Source: Cellvibrio sp. 79
Lineage (GTDB): Bacteria > Pseudomonadota > Gammaproteobacteria > Pseudomonadales > Cellvibrionaceae
Assembly: GCA_003056245.1 (NCBI GenBank)
Contig: MVDH01000002.1
Span: forward strand, 62,001 to 126,000
Length of the DNA stretch: 64,000 bases
Reading direction: 5' to 3'
Below, piece by piece: positions 27,379-37,166 of this stretch (position 1 is the stretch's first letter; every line of letters begins with the position of its first letter). The notes below the pieces were generated by a model. That model did no database searches, had not been told where the DNA came from, and was given only the letters and a program-made list of their open reading frames with translations. The position numbers and the translations under genes are program-made.

Positions 27379-28470
27379 ATGAATACCTCCTTCGAGTATA
27401 TATTTCCCGCTATCCGTGGAATCCAGGCTGGCAGAGAATATTACGTATCTATGTGCCCCATGCGCCTGATTCCAAAGATCTTCATTTTCGATGAAGACGA
27501 ACTATTGCCAGAATTGCGCGCTCAGAGAGAGCTTAATCGCCCTCGCATTCCCGCAATTACTGAGTATCTAGTTGAAAATCCAAAAGACTATGTATTTAGC
27601 TCAATTACAGCCTCTATAAATGGCTTGGTGAAATTTGAACCACTAGGTGATCGTGGTGAGGCTAGTCGAATTGGCACATTGAAAATTGATATGAATTCTC
27701 AATTCATCATTAATGATGGGCAGCATCGACGAAAGGCAATTGAAGAGGCAATAAAAACACGACCTGAAATTGGAGATGAAACAATCTCAGTGGTTTTTTT
27801 TATTGATAAGGGATTAAAACGCTGCCAACAAATGTTTGCTGATCTAAACCGTTATGCGATAAAAACAAGCCCATCAATTGGGATTTTATATGATCACAGA
27901 GACGAAAAAGCAAAAATGTCAAAATTGGTTGTTAGCCAATCAAAAGCATTTAAAGACATAGTGGAAATGGAAAAAACTACATTGGCTCCTCGTTCTCGAA
28001 AATTATTTACACTAAGTGCAATTCATTCTTCAAATTTACTGATTATTGCAAATCAGAAATTCATATCCGCAGAGCAAAGTGCCGAAGTGTGCGTGTCCTT
28101 TTGGGATGACTTATATAAATACATCCCGGAATGGAATGATATTCAGAATGGAAAGCTTACTTCTGGCGAAGTAAGGCAAAACTACGTTCATAGCCATGCA
28201 ATTCTCTTGCATGCTTTTGGCAATATTGGAAGAGCATTTATGGGGCTTTCATTAGCTGATAGAAGAAAGAAATTAAAATCTCTCGCCAGTATTAACTGGA
28301 AACGATCAAATGATCGCGTTTGGGAGGGAAGGTGTATGTTGGCAGGTATAATGCAAAAATCGTCTTCTAATACATTGCTAACGACCAACTTTTTGAAGCA
28401 AAAGTTGGATCTCCAACTAACACCGGAAGAGCAGCGCTTAGAAGATACATTTAAGCGAGGAAGAAAATGA
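27379..28470 (+). CDS. dndB: DndB, regulator of DNA phosphorothioation
   Basis: From the ATG at 27379 the protein is 363 residues, starting MNTSFEYIFPAIRGIQAGRE. It carries the DGQHR motif at about 113-117 (FIINDGQHRRKAI) and the following MFADLNRYAIKTSPS, both characteristic of DndB. DndB limits PT modification or represses the dnd operon in studied systems and is not needed for the chemistry. An upstream ATG at 27316 would run through the divergent promoter and is rejected. The stop overlaps dndC by four bases (ATGA). Confidence 0.9.
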   Translation: MNTSFEYIFPAIRGIQAGREYYVSMCPMRLIPKIFIFDEDELLPELRAQRELNRPRIPAITEYLVENPKDYVFSSITASINGLVKFEPLGDRGEASRIGTLKIDMNSQFIINDGQHRRKAIEEAIKTRPEIGDETISVVFFIDKGLKRCQQMFADLNRYAIKTSPSIGILYDHRDEKAKMSKLVVSQSKAFKDIVEMEKTTLAPRSRKLFTLSAIHSSNLLIIANQKFISAEQSAEVCVSFWDDLYKYIPEWNDIQNGKLTSGEVRQNYVHSHAILLHAFGNIGRAFMGLSLADRRKKLKSLASINWKRSNDRVWEGRCMLAGIMQKSSSNTLLTTNFLKQKLDLQLTPEEQRLEDTFKRGRK

Positions 28471-29999
28471 CTCGAGAAATCATTAAAGAGCGAAAAACGG
28501 CTTTTAAAGAATTTGGTTTTAACGAAACAATAAAAAAAATACTAAAACAAATTCAAGATCTGTATCTCAGTGACGAGATCCCTTGGGTAGTTGGATATTC
28601 TGGAGGAAAAGATTCAACTGCAACTCTCCAACTTGTTTGGATTGCGCTGCAAGGTCTCGATTCAAATCAATGGCATAAGCCCGTGCACGTTATAAGCACT
28701 GATACATTGGTGGAAAACCCTATTGTGGCCTTATGGGTAGAAAAGTCTTTAAAGACAATGGCTACCGCCATAGGGCAGCTAGATAGTAAGTTTCCAGTAA
28801 GGGCTCATCGACTTGCTCCTGAATTATATGATCGATTCTGGGTCAATCTGATCGGTCGTGGTTACCCTGCTCCACGGCCTAAGTTTCGTTGGTGTACGAG
28901 CCGATTAAAGATAAGCCCTTCAAATAATTTTATAAATAACGTAGTAAAGCAAAATGGCGAAGCAATTCTAGTTTTAGGCACCAGGAAAGCAGAGAGTGCG
29001 GCTCGTGCTGCAACTATGAAGCATTATCAAGAAAAAAGTACTAGGGAGTTACTGAGCGATAACAAAGATTTAGATCGGGTGTGGGTCTATGCCCCAATAG
29101 AAAATTGGCAAAATGATGATGTATGGCAATATTTGACGCAGATTAAAAACCCTTGGGGATATAAAAATAGCGATTTGCTCGGTATGTATACCGGTGCAAC
29201 GGAGGATGGAGAGTGCCCGCTTGTTGTAGATACATCCACTCCCAGCTGTGGAGATAGCAGATTTGGTTGCTATGTTTGCACAATGGTTGATGAGGATAAG
29301 TCAATGAAAGCGATGGTACAAAATGATATCGAAAAGGAATGGATGCTACCAATTCTGGATTTTAGAAATAATTGGCTAAGTGTAAAAAATGAAAAAAGAG
29401 AAAGTAGAGATTTTCGCCGAATGAATGGAGCGCTTACTCTTTTTAATGACAGATTAGTGCATGGACCTTATACGCAAAGTCATCGAGAGGCAATGTTGTT
29501 CGCGTTGCTAGAAACTCAGGAGGCGGTTAGGGAATTGGCTCCTAAGGCAGCGGAAGATTTTAGATTAATAGGGTTGGACGAGCTTGAAGAGATCCGCCGT
29601 ATCTGGGTTATGGAAAAGCACGAAATTGAAGATTCTTTACCATTGATATATGAAAAAGCAACTGGTCATAAATATCCCGGAAAAGATATCTATGAAAAGC
29701 GAAATTTTAAACTCGATGATTTGGAACTGCTAAAAAATCTCTGTATCGAAAGTGGTGATAAAGAAGGAATTATTTATCAATTGATACGAGAGCTCTTGCA
29801 TATTGAGCATCAAAATAGAACATCAGTAAGGCGATCAAAGCTCTTTAACGAAATGAGAGAATCACTACAAAAGGCCGTATTTAAATCAGAAGATGAGGCT
29901 TTGGAGTTTGCAAGAAAGCGAAAAGTAGTATCAGATGGTATCGAAGCTGATATTAATTTTTTCGATACACATATAATCGCTAGTGATCTAGTCGTATAA
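28467..29999 (+). CDS. dndC: DndC, phosphorothioation sulfurtransferase
   Basis: This 510-residue protein has the PP-loop SGGKDST near residues 45-51, as in PAPS reductases and ATP pyrophosphatases, and a cysteine cluster between about 250 and 271 (CPLV...SCGDSRFGCYVC) suited to a 4Fe-4S centre. DndC activates the DNA backbone with ATP and delivers sulfur supplied by DndA. It overlaps dndB and is 16 bp from dndD. The highly conserved KFRWCTSRLKI stretch near 145 is also present. Confidence 0.93.
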   Translation: MTREIIKERKTAFKEFGFNETIKKILKQIQDLYLSDEIPWVVGYSGGKDSTATLQLVWIALQGLDSNQWHKPVHVISTDTLVENPIVALWVEKSLKTMATAIGQLDSKFPVRAHRLAPELYDRFWVNLIGRGYPAPRPKFRWCTSRLKISPSNNFINNVVKQNGEAILVLGTRKAESAARAATMKHYQEKSTRELLSDNKDLDRVWVYAPIENWQNDDVWQYLTQIKNPWGYKNSDLLGMYTGATEDGECPLVVDTSTPSCGDSRFGCYVCTMVDEDKSMKAMVQNDIEKEWMLPILDFRNNWLSVKNEKRESRDFRRMNGALTLFNDRLVHGPYTQSHREAMLFALLETQEAVRELAPKAAEDFRLIGLDELEEIRRIWVMEKHEIEDSLPLIYEKATGHKYPGKDIYEKRNFKLDDLELLKNLCIESGDKEGIIYQLIRELLHIEHQNRTSVRRSKLFNEMRESLQKAVFKSEDEALEFARKRKVVSDGIEADINFFDTHIIASDLVV

Positions 30000-30015
30000 G
30001 TTAAGAAGTAAGCAG

Positions 30016-31992
30016 ATGATTTTTGACGAATTAGTTATACACAATTTTGGCATTTACAAGGGGCGTCATCAGATTTTATTGAGCCCCAAATCACCTAAAA
30101 AGCCTATTGTTTTGTTTGGTGGATTAAATGGTGGAGGGAAGACTACATTTTTAGACGCCCTGCAGCTAACCCTCTATGGTAAATTTGCGAATTGTTCAAA
30201 TAGAGGGAGCTTGGCATATCAAGAGTTTTTAAAAGAAACCATCAATCGCTATGCATCGCCGAAAGATGGTGCAATGCTTGAGTTAAAGTTTTCAATCTAT
30301 ATTGATGGAGAGTTACATACATACCATGTAAAGCGATTTTGGCGAGTAACCGATAAATCGAATGTGCGTGAAGAAATGGAAGTTATTCATAATGGTGTTG
30401 TTGATCCAGTAATCGCAGAGCAGTGGTATGAGTATGTTAATGAATTTATTCCTTTAAGCATATCAGGGCTATTTTTTTTCGATGGCGAAAAGATTGAGGC
30501 CCTGGCTGACCCCTCAGGATCGGCGAAACTAATACAAACTGGCGTTTTATCTCTTTTGGGCTTGGATGTTGTTGAAAAATTAGGCAGCGACTTGGATGCA
30601 CTAATGCGTGCTGATATGAAGTCATTGAAAAACGATAGCGAGGACATAATTTCGCCTGAGCTACAGAATCAAGAAAATAAGATCGTTGAATTGGTCAGTC
30701 GCAAAGAGGGTTTCCAGCAAAATTTGGCAAGTGTGGCTTCACGAATTGACAATCTTAATAGAGAAATAGAAAGTCTCGAAAAAAGCTATAGAGCCGCTGG
30801 TGGCGAACTATTCGATGCCAGAAATAGTTTTCATAGTTCACTTGAAACTCTTAATTCAGAAATCAAGGAGAAAGAAAAGCAACTACAGCTTATCGCTGGC
30901 AGTGCATTTCCATTGAGCTTGGTTGCCGATCTGCTTTGGCAAACAAAAGAACAAGTTCTTAAAGAGTCAGAGGGCGATAGAGTCAAGATTCTTCTGTCTG
31001 AAATCGAAAAACGGAATAAAAACTTAATTCGTTTTCTAAGCAAGCAACATGCTGATCGAAAAACATTAGATCTTGTTAAAAACAAACTCAATGAAGATAT
31101 AAATGGCTTGAAAAAATCTATTCCCAAAAATAGGTATTTAGGGCTGTCTACAGATGCATTTCGTGGTTTAAATCAGGATATGTTTAACGAGCTGAAAATG
31201 TCAGTTAATTCCATATGTTGTGATTTGAGTGAGTTAAAAGAAAAGCAAATTCATGCCGAGAGAAAGATATCCTCTATTCCTGAAGAAGAAACTTTGGCCA
31301 ATATTCAGAGGCAAATTTGGGAGTGCAAGAACAACTTGATTCAGGAGCAAGCCAAATGCGACATTCTCAAAGAGCAACTAATTATTACTCAGCGACAATT
31401 TGAGCAAGCAGAATCTAAACTCGTAAGCACAAAATTAGCTATTAACAAAACCAGCATTGAATTGGAACTGAAAAATAGGACATACAATAATGTGCAGGAT
31501 GTCAAATCTATTTTGGGGAAATTCCAACTGTTAATGCTTGAAAAGCATATTAAACACCTAGAGGTTTTAATACTCGAGAGCTTTTTGATGTTAATCAGAA
31601 AAGCAAACCTAGTGGCTAAAGTTGTGATTGACCCTGCTACATATCAGATTCAATTGTTGAACTCTTCGCTAGAGCATATTCCTTCAAGCCGACTTAGTGC
31701 GGGTGAGCGACAAATATTAGCCATATCAACATTATGGGGGCTTGCGAAGGCATCAGGGCGACCACTACCTATGATTATTGATACTCCATTGGGGCGACTT
31801 GACTCGATGCACAGGAAAAATTTGGTTGATAATTACTTTCCAGTTGCAAGTCATCAAGTTATTTTGTTATCTACTGATCAGGAAATTGATCAGCATTGTC
31901 GTGATGATTTGTCCAAATACATAGGCCGCGAATACCACATACAGTATGAAGAAAAACTGCAAACTTCAACAATTCGCGAAGGATATTTTTGA
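30016..31992 (+). CDS. dndD: DndD, SMC-like ATPase of the PT system
   Basis: In 658 residues, Walker A is GGLNGGGKTT at about 35-44. A long coiled coil fills the middle (about 215-500). The ABC-type signature LSAGERQ lies near 560, with Walker B MIIDTPLGRLD near 585. DndD works with DndC and DndE in PT modification, probably by opening or gripping DNA. Unlike the second ATPase of this island, it has no CxxC zinc hook in the coiled coil, only adjacent cysteines in SVNSICCDL. Its stop overlaps the dndE start by one base. Confidence 0.92.
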   Translation: MIFDELVIHNFGIYKGRHQILLSPKSPKKPIVLFGGLNGGGKTTFLDALQLTLYGKFANCSNRGSLAYQEFLKETINRYASPKDGAMLELKFSIYIDGELHTYHVKRFWRVTDKSNVREEMEVIHNGVVDPVIAEQWYEYVNEFIPLSISGLFFFDGEKIEALADPSGSAKLIQTGVLSLLGLDVVEKLGSDLDALMRADMKSLKNDSEDIISPELQNQENKIVELVSRKEGFQQNLASVASRIDNLNREIESLEKSYRAAGGELFDARNSFHSSLETLNSEIKEKEKQLQLIAGSAFPLSLVADLLWQTKEQVLKESEGDRVKILLSEIEKRNKNLIRFLSKQHADRKTLDLVKNKLNEDINGLKKSIPKNRYLGLSTDAFRGLNQDMFNELKMSVNSICCDLSELKEKQIHAERKISSIPEEETLANIQRQIWECKNNLIQEQAKCDILKEQLIITQRQFEQAESKLVSTKLAINKTSIELELKNRTYNNVQDVKSILGKFQLLMLEKHIKHLEVLILESFLMLIRKANLVAKVVIDPATYQIQLLNSSLEHIPSSRLSAGERQILAISTLWGLAKASGRPLPMIIDTPLGRLDSMHRKNLVDNYFPVASHQVILLSTDQEIDQHCRDDLSKYIGREYHIQYEEKLQTSTIREGYF

Positions 31993-32366
31993 TGTTAATT
32001 GAAAGTGTTAGGTTGTCCGAAAAGGCAAAGAGCCAGTTGGTTCGTATCAAAGCAAGGACTGGTATTCATCAATGGAATCACCTGTGTAGATGGGCTTTTT
32101 GTTTATCACTGCGAGAGCCTTCAGTTCCACCATTTGAAGACATCATAACTAATAGCAATGTTGAAATGACATGGAAGACTTTTGGTGGAGAATTTCAGGA
32201 TGTATATCTTGGATTGTTGAAAACAAGATTGATAAAAGACAACATTCTATTAAATAACGCAAACCTACAAAAGTATTTTAAGCTGCATCTCCATCGAGGA
32301 ATTTCATATCTTGCCAAGAAAAGCGAGTCCATAACTCATCTTATGATGCTATCAAATGAAGATTGA
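31992..32366 (+). CDS. dndE: DndE
   Basis: The 124-residue protein starts MLIESVRLSEKAKSQLVRIK and continues RTGIHQWNHLCRWAFCLSL, the conserved N-terminal block of DndE. DndE is an essential small partner of DndC and DndD and has been reported to bind nicked double-stranded DNA. The ATG overlaps the last base of the dndD stop (TGATG). It closes the dndBCDE operon. Confidence 0.9.
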   Translation: MLIESVRLSEKAKSQLVRIKARTGIHQWNHLCRWAFCLSLREPSVPPFEDIITNSNVEMTWKTFGGEFQDVYLGLLKTRLIKDNILLNNANLQKYFKLHLHRGISYLAKKSESITHLMMLSNED

Positions 32367-32453
32367 GTGATCCAATATCATCGGAACGTATATGGTGCGG
32401 AGTAAATGATTGAATGCACATCGGAAAAGTTTAAGCTTTAACTCCCAAGAAAA

Positions 32454-32492
32454 TTAGCTGGCAGGAGTCCTGCGACAGTTTCTGCCAGCTAA
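32454..32492. terminator. Hairpin between the convergent dnd and effector operons
   Basis: TTAGCTGGCAG and CTGCCAGCTAA form a perfect 11-bp stem around a 17-base loop, midway between the dndE stop (32366) and the stop of the 295-aa gene (32522). The flanks have no strong T-tract, so it may act as a transcript 3'-end structure as much as an intrinsic terminator. Confidence 0.6.
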
Positions 32493-32521
32493 TGTGTACT
32501 AGCTCGTACAGCTCGCGACAC

Positions 32522-33409
32522 CTAAGTTAATTTTTCGCGCAAGCTTTTCACCGTTTCCCTTAACATGATAGATATAAAGCCCACACTTGATATATGATCT
32601 TCAATATCGATAGTTTTCCTTTGCCTCAACCCCCATTGTTTTGCCTTTGAGAAGTCCTCTGAATCAAAAAAGCTTTGTAGTTCGCGGGTTTTCTTTGAGA
32701 ACGATGAATCATACGAGTTTATAAGACTGTAATTTAAATCGTTGCGAACGGAGCTAGGTAAAGGCCATTGATCCATTGTTGAGCAAATTATTTCCTTAAA
32801 TAATTTGTTTAATCTGTAAACATTAGGTCGCGAATGATATTTCTCTATTGAACTCTTAGATATTAGTGAGTCAAGGTTTTGCCAAGCCATTTTGTGAGGC
32901 TTTTCTCCTTCTTTGACCAAAATCATAGAAATATATCCTTGCGAATTTAGACCGACACTACGACTCAAATATGTGCCCGTTTGATCTAGTCGTTGTTCGG
33001 AAAGGCTATTTTCGTTTATGGTGCTAAGATGTTTGTTTTCAAACGAAATATTATACTTCCCTGTAAGTCTCGCGATCTGAATTGCAGCATAAAATGCCTG
33101 ATAATAAACGCTCACTAAAATCCATGCCCCAGGAGAATTTCCTGATATTAACTGTTTAATAGCGGCATTTTGGCCTTCAATTTTTTCACATGAAAAATGA
33201 AAATCTGTAGAAATGGCTTCATAATATTGAAGCACTCCCATTACTACACTCATTTCCCCTGGGCCAGTTATAGTTATTTCTGTGCCGTTACCTGCCAAAA
33301 TTGCATTTTTTAAACTACCTCTTGGTGAAAAAATCATACCTTTAGGCTTTTCATAACCAATTTTTTTCAAATGATCATTTACGAGTTCATTCAGTTGAGC
33401 TACTGGCAT
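32522..33409 (-). CDS. Unknown 295-residue protein, last gene of the minus-strand module
   Basis: No family is recognised. The middle (about 95-118) reads GAWILVSVYYQAFYAAIQIARLTG, and a later stretch has WPLPSSVRNDLNYSLINSYDSSF. These resemble the helices of HEPN-type proteins, many of which are RNases in conflict systems, but the RxxxxH active-site motif is not obvious, so this is only a suggestion. It starts two bases after the stop of the DGQHR gene, so it is surely in the same operon. Its stop faces dndE across a shared hairpin. Confidence 0.75.
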   Translation of the reverse strand: MPVAQLNELVNDHLKKIGYEKPKGMIFSPRGSLKNAILAGNGTEITITGPGEMSVVMGVLQYYEAISTDFHFSCEKIEGQNAAIKQLISGNSPGAWILVSVYYQAFYAAIQIARLTGKYNISFENKHLSTINENSLSEQRLDQTGTYLSRSVGLNSQGYISMILVKEGEKPHKMAWQNLDSLISKSSIEKYHSRPNVYRLNKLFKEIICSTMDQWPLPSSVRNDLNYSLINSYDSSFSKKTRELQSFFDSEDFSKAKQWGLRQRKTIDIEDHISSVGFISIMLRETVKSLREKLT

Positions 33410-33411
33410 AA

Positions 33412-34404
33412 TTAAAATAAGTCATCAGAAATGTTTGTTTTTGAACTGATGGCATCTCTAATTATCCCGGTTAACTCGGAGATAGCCTTATTGTTAGTTC
33501 CCTTGTATTGTTCAAAATTTATATCGGCAATCCCACTTAATATTTCTTCAAATGATTCGCGCTTGTAATTTTTAAAACGATAAAGTGCCATATTACAAGC
33601 ATCTATAAAAACCCCCATGATTGCCTGAAAAAAGGCAGCATTGGATATTCGTTTTGAATGACCATCTTCCTGCAGAAGAATTGCTTCTAATGCGGCTAGA
33701 TAGTTGGTTAAGATATCTACTTTATTGTTAAAGCTTAATGTATGCATAGGAGCCTTTTCTAAGATAGGTTCCACTCCTTTTCGAAAGGATACATGGGATA
33801 ATTTTCCCACCATGCTCTTTGTTCGAGTTAACTTTCCCGTCAAAGGTGAGTCATTCTCCAATTTATTAAACAAACGATTGAGTACATCTTCTTTGGACTC
33901 AGGGTCTGCAGTAAATTTTGTGAGCTCAATCTGAAGCGTTTTTGGAACACCCCGCTGATATCCATTTATGTCTAAGAAATATTGAACTTCGTGTGCTTTG
34001 TCCAAGCCATCAAAAATACAAACTGGCAGTGGAATATCCTCCTCTTCCTCATACTGATGGGCTCCATAGAGTCTGTGCTGCCCATCAATCACTAGCAAAC
34101 TTCCTTTCTTATTGTTTAGAGAGAGTTTTTTTGTGGCTGTATCATAAGTGCAAACTCCTGCTTGAGCGCTTAAAATAATAGAGCCAGGAATAACATTTCC
34201 TGCGCTTATATATTCCGAAATCTTTTTGGCTCTTTGCTTTCCTAGTAGTCTTTGATAACCCTGTTCCGGATCCTCGTCTGCACGTGATACTTCAGATATT
34301 CTAAATAGTTGCGAAACTTTTAAAACTGCAACATAAAATATCGTATCGTTATATTCTATTTTAATTGCATCAACTCTAATGGTTTTATTGGACACCATAT
34401 GCAT
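33412..34404 (-). CDS. DGQHR-motif protein (second DndB-like protein)
   Basis: The 330-residue protein has the motif LLVIDGQHRLYGA at about 104-116, preceded by the QRLLGKQRAKKISEYI block and followed by a FLDINGYQRGVPK segment equivalent to FADLNRYAIKTSP in DndB. DGQHR proteins are related to DndB and to ParB-type folds, and occur in phosphorothioation and other DNA-modification loci, where they may sense modification or regulate. Here it is the next-to-last gene of the minus-strand operon, 12 bp after the sigma-like gene. Its similarity to DndB of the same island is limited to these motifs. Confidence 0.82.
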   Translation of the reverse strand: MHMVSNKTIRVDAIKIEYNDTIFYVAVLKVSQLFRISEVSRADEDPEQGYQRLLGKQRAKKISEYISAGNVIPGSIILSAQAGVCTYDTATKKLSLNNKKGSLLVIDGQHRLYGAHQYEEEEDIPLPVCIFDGLDKAHEVQYFLDINGYQRGVPKTLQIELTKFTADPESKEDVLNRLFNKLENDSPLTGKLTRTKSMVGKLSHVSFRKGVEPILEKAPMHTLSFNNKVDILTNYLAALEAILLQEDGHSKRISNAAFFQAIMGVFIDACNMALYRFKNYKRESFEEILSGIADINFEQYKGTNNKAISELTGIIRDAISSKTNISDDLF

Positions 34405-34416
34405 TTTCTCTATATA

Positions 34417-37161
34417 TCAGTTTAAATTTTTATGTGAAAACCAGAGGCGGGTGGTTGAATCATAACGTGCACCTTCGTTTATAAGAAGGCTTGTAACACT
34501 GCCATCAATGCTCAAGCCCGTTAATTCTTCAACCTTTGAATTGATTTGTATGATGGTCATTGGTGCTTGCATCTGATCAATCACGGCTCGTACTGCTTGA
34601 GTGAAATTCAATCTTCTTACATCTTCTCCCCAGCCCGATAAACCTAAAAACATTGCTCGCGCAAGGTAAAATCTGACATCTCTTTGGGCAATATTGAAGA
34701 TGATATAGCTGTTGAGCTGTTCGGTCTCTGTTATATCTAATATTCGGGAGGCTTCACTTACATGCAAGCCTTTTTGTGTGGTGCTCAAATGAGAATATAA
34801 TATATCCAAGTAGCGTTGTTTTGTAATTTCATCGATCTCTATATCTCTGTCAATTAGCCCCCAAAAGTCTGGCCCAATTAAAATCATACGCTCTGTTGGT
34901 TGGATCTGAAGCTGACTAGGTACGCCCCTTATACTTTGCAGCTTTTCTTTTAAGGTAGATCCTTTTAGCGGCCCGCCATGATCTTCCAAAATTTTAGTGA
35001 AGGCATCAGCCATATCAATGCGGTCGTCCTTTGTCTGGCCTGAATCAGCGCGCGCCCAAACCATCCGATTTAAATAAGTCAGCTTTTCAGATTTTTCCAA
35101 AATCATATTTAAGATATAGTGATCAAGATCTGTCGGCAGGGCAGGAAATTGCTTTTGCAACTGATCCAAAATTTCGCTGCAGTGCCATTGCTTCTTCAAG
35201 TCTCCCTGATAAATCATTCTAACCACAACAAGCCTAATGTTATCGCACATGCGGTTGGAGATTGGATTTAGATGTTCAAAACCATAAATTCCTCTGCCAA
35301 AAAGTTTGGCCCCTAATCCTGGGGCTGCGCCATGAGCGCGGCGATCATCTACTGGCTTCCCTAGGAGTTCAGTCGCACGTGCGGCAATTTCTGAATAGTG
35401 CAACGGCTTTTCCGCTTGATGCAGTACAGCAGCAATTGCAGCTTCAGCGGTTTTCCCAACGCTCACGAGAATCCCATCTCTTTCGTCATTACTAAATTGC
35501 AATGCGCCAGAGAACTCACCCCACATTAACGGTAAAAGTTCAGCGCAAGTCTTCTCCATGAGAGAAGCTTGGAATGTCATTTCAATATCCGCCCTGTTCC
35601 AACTACCCTTTTCAGAGATATCCTTCAACCACTGCCGCATTCGGCTAATTAAAGCCACCCACTCATCTTGTTTGATGCGTGTTATAACATTTGCACCATT
35701 TATTTTAATTACACGTATTTCATCTTCAGAAAAAAGCTCAATTAATGCAGCGAGGTTCTGATAGTTTCCAATAAATCCCTTAAACCAAGAGTCTTCAATT
35801 TCGAGCATCTCTAAATATAAAGGGGATTTTCGATCTAACAAAAGCTGCCCAATCTTAATAGCGATATGGTCATCCCATGACTCAGTTTCTATTATTTTTC
35901 TAATATATTTGCTCTGAATTTGCCTCACTCTCTCCCGAGTGACATTTAGAAGGTCTCCGACTTCCTGCAAAGTTTTCGACGGCCCGTACAACCCCGTGCG
36001 ATACTCGATTATTAAACGATCTCGCTCTTTAACGTACATTAATGATTTTTCGAAGCACTCTTTTAGTGGAGGCATCTCACTATAGTGTACTGATCGATTG
36101 TCTTCTGATGCCTCCTCTGAATTTGATACATTCATAGGCAAAATGACTGGTTTATTTCCCTGCTTATCAATATATTCCATGATGGTTTTGCAAAAAGCCC
36201 GCGCTGAGCCACGTCCAAAATTGTCCCATTTCGACATCGTTTCAAAAGTCACTTCATGCAAATCAGACAGGCTATCTATTGATTTGGATTTTAGAACGTT
36301 TAGAACTCGCGCAGTAAATCCAAAAGTACTAATATGCAAAGAAGAGATATAACCTGGAATAATTTTAAGTAACTGTTCTGGGTCCTCATTACATCCATGA
36401 TTCAACAAAAAGTGGTATCTAAAAAATTCCATCTGGCAATTTAACTGTTCGGGTAAACCATCGCTAGCTGCTGAATAGCTGGCCTCATCATAAATACCAT
36501 GAACTCGTAATGCGTTACTTTTTTCTGGATTTTCGGAAACGAAATTTCTAATCCATCCAGTCATTTCACACATTGATTTGCTAGAAATATAAAATTTGTC
36601 GGTGACTTGACTTACCGTTATTTCATCTGAATGTTTCGCCTTGATTATGTTCAGAAGTCTAGTAACCGGTGTGTCATGAGTGCATTTGTATAGGCCTTTC
36701 TCACAAAGCTCGGAGAAAATTGTCTCAATACTTAAAGGCCTGGGCGCCGACTCTAATAATTTCAATACGGAATGGTATATCTCGTCGGCTTGAATTTCCG
36801 TTTGCACCACAGATGCGATGTCGTTGGGCTCTGAAGTTAAGTAATTAAATCCACGTTTGATAAGGTATACAGGTGCAATAGCATCATTAATTTTTATTTC
36901 ACCCGCTACAGCAACGGAGCACTCATATTCACTGGGTAGAGACCAGCGTAAAGAGGGTGAAATAAGAATTTGACCGTTGTACTGCCACAGGTTTGACGAG
37001 AAAGAAAAATAGGGTCGAGACATTCCTGCGTGTAAAACCCCCACAAAAGATTTATCTGACTCGTCCCATTCGGATCGAACCAGACCAATATCCCTGTAGA
37101 CAGCAATATCCGAATCGCCGTCTTCAAAGATTTTGCAAAAATATATTTTTATTGTTGACAT
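34417..37161 (-). CDS. Giant sigma-like protein with alpha-CTD-like, sigma region 4 and HARE-HTH-like modules
   Basis: A 914-residue protein combining pieces normally found in RNA polymerase. Residues about 285-332 (SIDSLSDLHEVTFETMSKW then NFGRGSARAF) resemble the helix-hairpin-helix of the alpha-subunit C-terminal domain. Residues about 378-422 (ERDRLIIEYRTGLYG, then KTLQEVGDLLNVTRERVRQI) match sigma-70 region 4; compare [20 protein letters not shown] in RpoD of this window. Several other stretches (about 125-195, 572-640, and the last 60 residues) look like HARE-type winged helices, for example EKPLHYSEIAARATELLGKP. No sigma region 2 is visible, so it should not initiate transcription alone. 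I infer a DNA-binding sensor or scaffold for the PT-linked effector operon. Confidence 0.85.
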   Translation of the reverse strand: MSTIKIYFCKIFEDGDSDIAVYRDIGLVRSEWDESDKSFVGVLHAGMSRPYFSFSSNLWQYNGQILISPSLRWSLPSEYECSVAVAGEIKINDAIAPVYLIKRGFNYLTSEPNDIASVVQTEIQADEIYHSVLKLLESAPRPLSIETIFSELCEKGLYKCTHDTPVTRLLNIIKAKHSDEITVSQVTDKFYISSKSMCEMTGWIRNFVSENPEKSNALRVHGIYDEASYSAASDGLPEQLNCQMEFFRYHFLLNHGCNEDPEQLLKIIPGYISSLHISTFGFTARVLNVLKSKSIDSLSDLHEVTFETMSKWDNFGRGSARAFCKTIMEYIDKQGNKPVILPMNVSNSEEASEDNRSVHYSEMPPLKECFEKSLMYVKERDRLIIEYRTGLYGPSKTLQEVGDLLNVTRERVRQIQSKYIRKIIETESWDDHIAIKIGQLLLDRKSPLYLEMLEIEDSWFKGFIGNYQNLAALIELFSEDEIRVIKINGANVITRIKQDEWVALISRMRQWLKDISEKGSWNRADIEMTFQASLMEKTCAELLPLMWGEFSGALQFSNDERDGILVSVGKTAEAAIAAVLHQAEKPLHYSEIAARATELLGKPVDDRRAHGAAPGLGAKLFGRGIYGFEHLNPISNRMCDNIRLVVVRMIYQGDLKKQWHCSEILDQLQKQFPALPTDLDHYILNMILEKSEKLTYLNRMVWARADSGQTKDDRIDMADAFTKILEDHGGPLKGSTLKEKLQSIRGVPSQLQIQPTERMILIGPDFWGLIDRDIEIDEITKQRYLDILYSHLSTTQKGLHVSEASRILDITETEQLNSYIIFNIAQRDVRFYLARAMFLGLSGWGEDVRRLNFTQAVRAVIDQMQAPMTIIQINSKVEELTGLSIDGSVTSLLINEGARYDSTTRLWFSHKNLN

Positions 37162-37166
37162 CTTGT

